Source of the DNA: Umbilicaria muhlenbergii
Taxonomy: Eukaryota; Ascomycota; Lecanoromycetes; Umbilicariales; Umbilicariaceae
Length of the DNA: 64,000 bases
NCBI GenBank assembly: GCA_000611775.1
Contig: KK106984.1
Coordinates: 774,364 to 838,363, forward strand
Reading direction: 5' to 3'
The notes under the pieces are model-generated. The model made no database searches. It was not told the DNA's origin and saw only the letters and a list, made by a program, of their open reading frames with translations. Of this stretch, positions 55,836-64,000 are shown in pieces. A program made the translations under genes and the position numbers. Positions within the stretch are counted from its first letter, which is position 1. Each line of letters opens with the position of its first letter.

Positions 55836-57100
55836 GGATGTGGTGGCCGGTGGTAGTGTGCAAGACTGGAAACGAACTTCGAGCTTGGCCTTGACAGGAT
55901 TGCGTATTTTGTGAGATGGATGGTTCGCATGCTCTATCCCGCCTCCGCCATAAAGGGGCGTAGCATGGTATGAGATGGAATCAGAGTCCACGTGCCACCA
56001 TTTGACGGACGCACCATGGTCGGAAAAGGTCTCGGAGAATAGGCCAGGCAACACTTGTGATGATGAGATGATGCCGAAGGCATTTGTGACGGAGCACACG
56101 CCGAGAGTGGTGGATGGAAAAGAAAGTACGAGTAGACTATCATAGTTGTCTTGAGAAGCCTCGCAATCACGTACCACACAAGCCTTAGAAACAGGGGCCC
56201 TTCAGGCGCTGCTTTACGCCGGGTGCCAGTTGGCAGAGTGCATGGGCCCCGCGACAACTCATCGACAAGCACAAGAGATGGCGTGTAAACGCTTTAGGAA
56301 TCATGGATCCGTATCACCCCTCACCATGGCAAACCCGCCGACAAGCACTGCCGCTTGTTCTGCGCCTGCGCCTGCGCCTGCGCCACGCCACCGAAATCGG
56401 TCGAGCCAAAGGTACAAGTGGTGGAAGGCAGGCCCGCAATTGAGTGCCCGTTCATCTCTCTCTTCCGTGCTTTAATTTAACCCTACCGTCGAGTGCTGCA
56501 ATGGAGGCATGACTGCGTGGCAAGCTGGAGCACTTGGTGACTGCTGGCACGGCGGTACAGAACCAGTCTACACGGATGGGATCACGACAAGACACTATTC
56601 CTCACTGAGCAAGACGAAGCAAGCAGGTTTAGGAGATGTATGTTTTTAGTATTTTTGCCGTACAATGAGTGAAAGAAAAAGTACGCCAACAAGCACGAAC
56701 GCAGGGCGTTGATGTAGGACACACAGAGAGCCACGAGTCAATCCCTGTTGTAAGGGAGACGTCAGAACCGGCCATGCGGAAACCAACCGTGAAGGTGGTA
56801 AGCAACGCAACGCCATCGAAGACCCCAACCACACAAGCCCTAAACCTATGGTGGAGCAAACAACGTGTAGCCCTTCGCGTAGCTCACATCCCTTGTGAGG
56901 GGCAACAACAACAGCAACAAAGAGAGAGGAAACGATATGTAAAACACTTTTCTTCCGTGGATCCCCGGCCGGTACCGCCATTACCTTACTCGAGGAATAG
57001 GTTATGTTTACCGGCCTTCCAATGTGGTCCGGGCCGATTAGGACCCAACCCCCATACACAAATCGTGATTGTATAAAGACCTCTGCTTCAGTCAAATCCG
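55836..57100. other. Intergenic region between convergent VSB1-like gene and CPC1
   Basis: About 1.27 kb holding both 3' ends. A GCGCCT hexamer array at about 56,361-56,384 is the reverse complement of the array at 44,262-44,295. A CAACAACAACAGCAACAA stretch lies near 56,905. No gene recognised. Confidence 0.4.
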
Positions 57101-58633
57101 TCAAGCTTGATCGCCATTCCCGCGCGCAAGCGCTCGCGCTCTCCAGCGTGCAGTCTCGCCTTCCAAGCGTGCGTTCTCCGTCTGCAAGTGTACATTCACG
57201 TTCGTCAACTCCAGGACTTGTCCCTCCAGCTCCTCGAGCAGCTTAGTTTTCTTCTCCCGCGATTTGCGTGCTGCCGCGGTGTTTCGAGCACGCTTCACCG
57301 ACACCAAGTCGTTCGGGTCCCCAGGATGAACAGGCGGCAGTGGCTTGGATCTCTTCCTTGAGTTGACGCCGGCGATGGAAGAATAGCGACCTTGAGAAGA
57401 GCTGCGCCCCGAAAAAGGTGACTGGCTTGATGTGGATGGATTTCGAGCCATGGCTGGAGCGACCGCACTTTTTGGATTCAAGTCTTCCGTACCCGGTGAG
57501 GGAAGTACATCACTCACGCCGAGAGAGCTGTTTTCCGGGAAAAGAGAGAAGTCGAAGTTCTCTCCGATTTCCTCTTGACCGTAACTTGGAGAGGTGTCGG
57601 TGCTGTTGGTGAAAAATGGTGACTCCCACGGAGAACAGCCAGGTGTTGACAAATTGGTTAGTGTGGCCGATGGCGGCGCCGACATACTATCCAGTAGAAG
57701 CTCCTGTGGGGATACGGTCAAAGGCTCTGAAGTATGCCCCGAAGCGTCCAGGTTTTCGAAGCTTGAAGAGTCGTAGGGGAGTTCTTGATATTGCGTGTCG
57801 TCATGCGTATCATTGATAAAATCACTGAAATTAGGCATCTCGCTGATTTGATCTGTCACGAGGCATTGGATCAGTTTTTGTGATTTAGTACGAGTGAATT
57901 GATCTTTGGAGCTACCTTCGGAATTGCCGGAGGTGAACATATTTTCGAGTATCTGCTGCTGATGTACGTTTCCGGTGCTAACACTGTGGAAAAGTGGAAC
58001 TGGGGGACGCGTGCTTGACGACTGTTGCTGCTGAAGTGCCGATGATGAAGATGGTGCAGAGGAGGCGTAGAAGTGACCGATAGGACTAAACCGTTGAGGG
58101 GACGTAGGCGAATTCGTGGGCCCTGTACCTTGGATGATGTTCCTCACTCGTGGGTTCTGTACGGAAGACACAGAATGATGTTGACTCGTGAAGGAACGTC
58201 GATGTGGTTGATGCTGCTGACCACGGTGGGTCGATCCAAGGAAAAAATTAGGGGCTGTACGAGACGTCGCCGGCGGCAGCTCGGCTTGTGGACGAGCTGG
58301 ACGAGTGGCCTTTGACGACGGGTACAGCACAAAGTCTGCCTGCGTGAGTTGTCCGAAATCCGGGTGTGTATTTAGCGAATGAAGCCGCTGTGATGGGGGT
58401 TGGGGAAGCCATGTCTGGTGGTTATCCGTGGTGGACGACGGGGAGTCCTGTGGAGGAATGGTTGCTGTTAGGCGAGAACTGAAGCTGCGTGAAGCGGAGC
58501 TGTCGTTCAGAATGTCCTTGGAAGGAGACTCTGAAGGAGAGGGCTGGGGTTGAGTGGAGTTGGTAACGGGGCAGTACTGGGAAGATATCTTGTCTGATGG
58601 CGACGAGGTTGGAAGTTGGGGAGTTGCAAACAA
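57101..58633 (-). CDS. CPC1: Cross-pathway control bZIP factor CPC1 (Gcn4 type)
   Basis: One frame is open for 510 aa. The C-terminal bZIP (about residues 455-505: KRARNTAAARKSREKK and a heptad LEELEGQVLELTNVN) is the Gcn4/CpcA type, which binds TGACTCA and activates amino-acid biosynthesis under starvation. Upstream activation-region text fits CPC1 (FYASSAPSSSSALQ, RPPVPLFHSVS, PELLLDSMSAPPSATLT-like, WESPFF). A 63-nt stretch (57,915-57,853) has good donor GTAGCT, ACTAAAT and acceptor GACAG and can be spliced without changing frame. An internal ATG at 57,838 would give 245 aa. Family members are controlled by upstream ORFs, so the true start is uncertain. Confidence 0.82.
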   Translation of the reverse strand: MFATPQLPTSSPSDKISSQYCPVTNSTQPQPSPSESPSKDILNDSSASRSFSSRLTATIPPQDSPSSTTDNHQTWLPQPPSQRLHSLNTHPDFGQLTQADFVLYPSSKATRPARPQAELPPATSRTAPNFFLGSTHRGQQHQPHRRSFTSQHHSVSSVQNPRVRNIIQGTGPTNSPTSPQRFSPIGHFYASSAPSSSSALQQQQSSSTRPPVPLFHSVSTGNVHQQQILENMFTSGNSEGSSKDQFTRTKSQKLIQCLVTDQISEMPNFSDFINDTHDDTQYQELPYDSSSFENLDASGHTSEPLTVSPQELLLDSMSAPPSATLTNLSTPGCSPWESPFFTNSTDTSPSYGQEEIGENFDFSLFPENSSLGVSDVLPSPGTEDLNPKSAVAPAMARNPSTSSQSPFSGRSSSQGRYSSIAGVNSRKRSKPLPPVHPGDPNDLVSVKRARNTAAARKSREKKTKLLEELEGQVLELTNVNVHLQTENARLEGETARWRARALARGNGDQA

Positions 58634-60605
58634 CTAGAAGGCAGCCATTCTAATCATGGATGTCTTCTAGGTGTATTGGTGTTGTATTTGTATGTCGAGG
58701 TGGAGTGGAGAAGAAGGAGAAAAAGCAGAAGGCAGGCAACAGCGGGCAGGCAGGCCTTAATAGAAATCCGTCGCGGGAACTGGGGGTGCGCGGCTTGGCG
58801 AGAGTCAAGGCTCCAGACGCGAGCGACGTCGAGCTAAGACGAACCGGGGGCTAGCTTGGGGTCGAATGAGTCACAGTCGATGCAGGCGGCAGGGGGGGGC
58901 CCTGGTCGGTGCATTGTGAATGGCGCATCTTCCCTTCCTTCATCGCTGGATTTATAATCTCAGCTTGGCACCGCGGGCGCGGCCTTTGGCTGTCCCAAGG
59001 CAGAAGAAGAGGAATCTCAGGCGCCCTTTCTGGCCTGAAGAATCGCCGTGGATCTGGATGGTGCGCCTGACCTTTGTGCAGCAACGAGGAGATGTGATTG
59101 GTTGTCCAGCCAGAGATCACGCCACCGAAACAAAGCGAAACGAAAGATACACATCTCGCTACGCAATTACAAGTTACATGTACACGGAGTAGTGTGGACA
59201 CTCTCAGTGCTTTCCTAGCCCAAGCAAGTGAAGCGAGAGCCAATTCATTCGGGAGTCATGAACCGCCGGGACGGAGCCCGCCAAGAAAGCAAGTCGAGAG
59301 GCTCCCCGTATTGCTTTGAACCACGAATACGAACACGAACATGAACATGAACATGAACATGAACATGAACATGAACATGACCATGGACGTGGACGTGGAC
59401 GTGGACGTGAATGCGGATGTGGACGCGGACACAGTGTTGCTGCTTGGCTGCTTGGCTGGTCGTCCAAAGAACTGAGCATGAAACATTGAAAGCTATTTAC
59501 TAGTACCGGGATCATACCATATTCTCTGACCGCCATTTGCACGTGGGACGGTGGACCTGCTTGCTTGCTCGGACCATGCACCTTCCCATCAGCGTCTAGC
59601 GGGCGGTAATGGCGGATGACACAGGCTGCTCCGGACTACGTACATTGGCATTTGCAGAATCATCCGTGTGATGTGGGAACGAACGATCTCAAGCAGTGAA
59701 ATGCGACTGGCCAGTCATCTTACCTGACCGACTACTTGCCCAAGGTATGATTGCATGCCTACCACTCCGCCGTCGGGGGCTCCGACGTCCTCAGCCATGC
59801 CGCGCACCCATTGAGTTTCAGTGCAGTATGACTCAACGCTAAGGGAAGGTGTTCATGCATTGCCCGCCAGTCCCAGCGTCGGAATAAGCGGCAGGGGAAC
59901 TAAGGTGAGGTAAGGCGAGGCAAGTGTGGTATAGAAGTCTGGAAGGGCAACATGACGTTGAATATCATTGACAATTCCCACTCCAAGCATCTCTCTCCAT
60001 CGCTTTCGCTGCTGATTCGGCCTGAGTGGCCCCTCGCCCGAATCCGCCAATCACCTTGACCCTGCACCGGCCGCCTGCCAGAGAAGACTAAAGCATGCAC
60101 GCAAAGAACATATGGTACTTGCACTAAGTAAGAGAGTCTAGAGTGAGTGCTTGCTGCCCTAGCCGTCCCCTATGCGATGCCGCCTGCGCCCTCCACATCG
60201 TGCATATGGGTATCCCAGCATTTGCTTCTACTCCTACCGGTGCATGCTCATCAACAGCATGCTCGTTGTGTATGCGCTTCGGAGAGTGAATATACCACAG
60301 TGGTTGATTAGATATTACAGCTGTACTTCTTGTTATTGTTATTATTATTGCCCTAGTGGCCGAGTGCATATCCCCAATAAGGGATGAGCACGGGGTATCA
60401 GAAAGATTGGGGGGTATTGAACAAGAAGAAAATCGAGCAGAGTGGTATCAGTCTTGTACGCGTAAGAGATCAGAAAGAACAGAACGAACAGGGTACAGGA
60501 AAACGACTTATGCCAAGCCACTGGGTATGTGAATGGGGGAAACGGGTGCTGTCCGTCAGAAGTATACCCGGCGGGCGTGCACTGACGGTGCAACGGATTC
60601 GTCAA
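58634..60605. other. CPC1 upstream region and 3' flank of the PH-domain gene
   Basis: About 2 kb without a recognisable gene. A hexanucleotide array at about 59,329-59,432 runs from GAACAT units into GGACGT units. TAAGGTGAGGTAAGGCGAGG lies near 59,900. A long CPC1 leader with short upstream ORFs would lie here, as in cpc-1/GCN4 of other fungi (family knowledge); I could not assign specific upstream ORFs. Confidence 0.4.
59329..59432. repeat. Hexanucleotide array (GAACAT)n-(GGACGT)n
   Basis: About eight GAACAT-type units pass directly into about eight GGACGT/GGATGT-type units. Simple-sequence DNA upstream of CPC1. Confidence 0.9.
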
Positions 60606-62909
60606 TCAGGCGCTCGCCTCCACAGCTGTCTGGTGGTTGTTGGTCACCGCACTCGGCACGGCGTCGCCGACAGGTTTGCTCGTGGTCTCGGCGCTCGTCA
60701 AGTTGCCGGTGATTTGAGGCTCTGCGCTTACGTCTGTACTAGTCGAGGCCTCACCGGCTTCGCTGACCGTGGCAGGGTTGCCATTCGTGATGTTGCTAGG
60801 CCTCTTCGCACCTTGCGCAGCGCGGCTTGGCCTACGGAAAAGACCACCAAGCTTTCCCACCTTCTTGCCCTCCCCATCGGTCACCTCTGAATCTGAGGTG
60901 GCTTCGGCTCTCCTCTCTTTCTTGCTTCCTAGGGTCCCGAAGAACGACGAGCGGCGCCTCTCCTTGGGCAGCTCAGGGGTGGCAGACGTGGCGGCCGGGA
61001 ACGTGGCCATATTTGAAGGCTCTGCGCTTTCAACAGCTGCAGATGAAGGGGCTGGCGCATCGTTACCGGGGGCCGTGGGGGTACCGTGCGCTAGGACTGG
61101 CTGTTCAACCTGCTTCTCGGCCTTTTCTTCTGTCTTCAGCTCTTTCTTCTCCTAGGGCATATAAGTCGCTGACTTTAGAACAGTAGGATAGCATATGATC
61201 ATTGACTTACGCTATGCTGGGCTTCTTTTTGCTTCATGAAACCAAAGATACCACCTTTCGACGTTGGAGACGATTTTTGTACCGGGGTATCCATAGCCAC
61301 GGGAGCCGTAGTGGTATCGAGCATCTCAGGTATGGACTGCTGCGACGGCTCAGCCGCTTGGACGGAGGAAGTGTTCGCAGGTTCAGTAAACTGGGTTGCG
61401 GGTGCGGAGGCCGATGTCGGTTCTGTGTCCTTGAGCGGGGGTGTTGGGCCAACTTCTTTCTCGCTGCGCTCGAGGGTGGGGCTGCCTGTGTCCTTTTTGT
61501 TGAAGAAGCCGCCGAAGAGCGAATTTCTCTTGTTCGGCTTCGGAGCGTTCTCACGGTTCACCGTGTTCAATGACTCCACCCCAGATTCGGCCAACGTCGG
61601 CTGAGCTGGCTCATCAGCGGCCACAACAGTTGTGGAACCTTCCGCCGGCACCACAGGTGCGCCCACAACGCGCTCAGCAACTGCAACGGCGTCAAGAGGC
61701 GCAGGCTCAGCCGAGCCATTGAGGTTACCATGCTTCTCCTCTTTAGCCTCTTTTTGCATCTCCTTCTCCTCGGCCTTTTCTTCTTGCTTGATCGCTTTCT
61801 TCTCGTCGTGCTCTTCCTTCTTGCCCAACAAACTTCCAAAAATGCTAGCTCGCTTCCGAGACTGGGATCGGCTCTTGCTTTTAGCTCTCGTGTTTGCCGC
61901 CTCTGTAGAAGATTCGGCATTGGCAACGGCATCACCGCTTGGGGTACCATCGTGAACATTGCCATCCGTAAGGCCCGCAAGCACAGGCTTGGATGATGGG
62001 GTGGCAGCGGTAGCAGCAGGAACCGCAGCTACTGCAGTAGGTTTACCTGAGAATTCATGAGCAAAGTGATTGATTATGGAAGTGCTCGGAGAGGCTCGTA
62101 GGTAATGGACGGTAAGACAAAACTTTCCCTCAGTTTGTCTTACGTCAATCATTACCTACAACGTCCCTCCAGAAAACAAAGACTAACGTACCGAGATTCT
62201 CCAAATGATTCTTGTAACCGGCACTTCCGACAATTTCTTCCCGGGAAGTTTTCGCGTCAGCTGCCTTACTCTCAATGGCCGCGAACCAAGTGTCTCGCTC
62301 AGCCTTCGTGAGAGCTTGGAAGGAGTGCTTGTGGCCGTGGAGCCTGAAGGAGAATTCAGCGAACCCGTCTTTTGATAAGTCGGTGGCCTCGCCCTGGAAA
62401 GAGGATTAGGTCAAAATTGCAGGATGTTGTTACGCGACCATGATGCCTACCAAGTTCAATATGCCAGCAGGTTGTACCTTGTCTTCGATGCGCTTGGCGA
62501 AAAACAGTAAGCCTTTTCCGGTTTGAGCAGCATAAGCGGCGTTGTGATGCGCGAGCTCGGGTTTTTCTGCACGAAGGTAGCCCGCGAGATGCTGTGGCTG
62601 AACAGCTTCGTCACTGAGCCAGAAGAATTTCTTGGAGAAGCGAAAACTCTTGACAAGACCAGGCGCTTTGTATCCCAAATGACCCTCGTGAACAGTTGGA
62701 GCTTCGACGCCGGGCACGCTGTCTGCAGCCATGTGGTCTTGCGGGACCGCATCAGTAGCGGCAATCTCTGGCCGGCTCTCTGCTGTCAAGGCGTCCGTTC
62801 CAGTCGGGCGGATAGGATCCGTGGTAGCCTCAGCGGCTATGGTCGTCGGCTCGATGGCAGCAGGATCGATGACCGTAGCGGTCGTTACGGGCTCATGAAT
62901 GGTAGACAT
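60606..62909 (-). CDS. MEU6: PH-domain protein, Meu6 type
   Basis: Minus-strand exons: 62909-62451, 62393-62192, 62046-61211, 61151-60606, giving 680 aa. A PH-like domain spans about residues 85-215: LVKSFRFSKKFFWLSDEAVQ, GYLRAEKPELAH, GKGLLFFAKR, FSFRLHGHKHSFQAL. It resembles the fungal family named after fission-yeast meu6; a membrane phosphoinositide role is inferred only from the domain. The remainder is low complexity with a repeated motif in which a basic SR(K/R)-rich run is followed by (A/N)S(I/L)FG.(L/F).(G/N)KK: KRASIFGSLLGKK, KRNSLFGGFFNKK, KGGIFGFMKQK, RRSSFFGTLGSKK, KLGGLFRRPSR. Start chosen at MSTIHEPV; an in-frame ATG at 62,942 is an alternative. Confidence 0.85.
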
Positions 62910-64000
62910 GATGATACGACGCGTCCGGGTGTCTGTCAACAAAACAGAGAACGCCTAGATTGGCAGATCAGAGGACGAGCAATCAAGGACACAGGAAAGG
63001 AGTATGAAAACAAGAAAGTAAAGCTCGAGATGTCAGAGGTGAAGAAGTGGTTTGAAGAAGGGAGACGGGAGAAAAAGAGGATGGGAGGGAAAAAAGGGTG
63101 GAAAATAAGGGAGAAGACACACTAGCGTGCTGCAAGGAGACCAAGGACGGGAGGCTGAATGCAATTTGGTCGGCCAGCCACTAGCACTCGCTTGAGCAAT
63201 CTCGATCCGCCTGAGGAGCCTTGATCTTTGTGGCTGCCAGGCTGAGGGAGGACCTGAGGTAAGGTGGTAAGGTAGTGGACTCGTACGAGTAAGGAGCAAG
63301 GTACGGAAGTAGGCGCCAAATGAAACAAGCCGCGCCTGGCGATATCAATTTAACCGTCAATGCGACGGGTAACGTGTTGCCTTATACTCTTGAGTCTTAC
63401 TATCCCCGAGACGCGTATATCACCTTAACCGTCGGCATCTACGCCGGTGTGGTGAATCTGACATGATGTGATTCGTGAAGGAGACTGACGATAAAAATGG
63501 GGGCATCCATTGGATATCACCTGTCACATGCGAAACCACGGTCGCATGACCCGACCGCTGTTAATCTGAAGCGTCTGATTTGTCTCACACACCAACTGCC
63601 TACCTACTTGCGTGCATGAGAAGGCAGGCAGTTTCCGCCATTTACGACGTCGCTGCCAGCCCTCCAGCCTTTGCCTTTGCCATTTCCGTGGCCTTTTATG
63701 ATCAATATAACTTACCTGAAGCCTTTTGGAAGATGGAGGAGAATAGAAAGAGCGTACTGTGAACTCTGAGTAATCCGTGCGGACCGCTCACCTACCTGAC
63801 CTCACGGGTACACAAACCTTGTGTGTGGTTTCTTCCAGCCTCTGAGAAGGCTTGAGGTTACGGTGCAAGACTGCAGACACTACTGCCTCCTCCCCGGGGA
63901 TTCGTTGTTACTCCTGGAGTTGCGGCTGGCATCGTCGTCGCCAAGGCACAGTGTTCCTGGCGACAAAGTCGCAATCTCAAGCCCCTCTCGGACCCTTGGC
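62910..64000 (-). promoter_or_regulatory. Upstream region of the PH-domain gene
   Basis: About 1.1 kb without a recognisable gene. A purine-rich tract covers 63,030-63,120. TAAGGT motifs cluster at 63,256-63,306 (GAGGTAAGGTGGTAAGGTAG), about 350 bp upstream of the start. The window ends before another gene is evident. Confidence 0.4.

Overview
The window is nuclear DNA from a filamentous ascomycete (Pezizomycotina, probably Sordariomycetes; genus not determinable by eye). The evidence is short GT-AG introns of about 49-90 nt, single-copy eukaryotic housekeeping genes, an FMF-1/Ste11-type HMG-box gene, a CPC1 (Gcn4-type) bZIP gene, and a mosaic of GC-balanced gene islands alternating with very AT-rich blocks full of mutated Ty3/gypsy retrotransposons, as left by repeat-induced point mutation (RIP).

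Layout. 1-11,250: AT-rich block with a 315-bp foldback sequence and a decayed chromodomain gypsy element on the minus strand. 11,740-20,470: gene island with ORC1 (+), PRP46 (-), NAS6/gankyrin (+) and a TMF/Sgm1-type Golgi coiled-coil gene (-). 20,880-22,320: GC-rich unknown ORFs next to a 0.77-kb inverted-repeat segment holding a perfect 22-bp hairpin. 22,795-37,918: one chromodomain gypsy element (293-bp LTRs, 5-bp target duplication GTGAG) carrying two later insertions: a 1.6-kb LTR-bounded element (128-bp LTRs, duplication GTGAA) whose only gene encodes a BIR domain with an Ala/Ser/Pro-rich tail, and a 6.2-kb gypsy element (207-bp LTRs, duplication ATGAC). 38,700-64,000: second gene island with NIT2, OPI3, RXT2 (-), an fmf-1-type HMG gene, PSF1, a SulP-STAS-cNMP transporter (VSB1-like), CPC1 (-) and a Meu6-type PH-domain gene (-).

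The host genes do not form a pathway cluster; they are an ordinary mixture: DNA replication initiation (ORC1, PSF1), splicing (PRP46), proteasome assembly (NAS6), Golgi tethering (TMF), metabolite repair (NIT2), phosphatidylcholine synthesis (OPI3), chromatin repression (RXT2), mating/fertility control (HMG), vacuolar transport (VSB1-like) and amino-acid starvation response (CPC1). I built exon models from splice signals and reading frame; all join in frame without internal stops.

The most unusual content is in the repeat block: the LTR-bounded BIR-domain element, the three-level nest of elements that can be ordered in time, a mutation pattern that removed CpG and CCA/TGG but left CpA/TpG common (not the textbook CpA-to-TpA RIP signature), and an intact 124-codon ORF with an internally duplicated module that has survived inside the mutated outer element.
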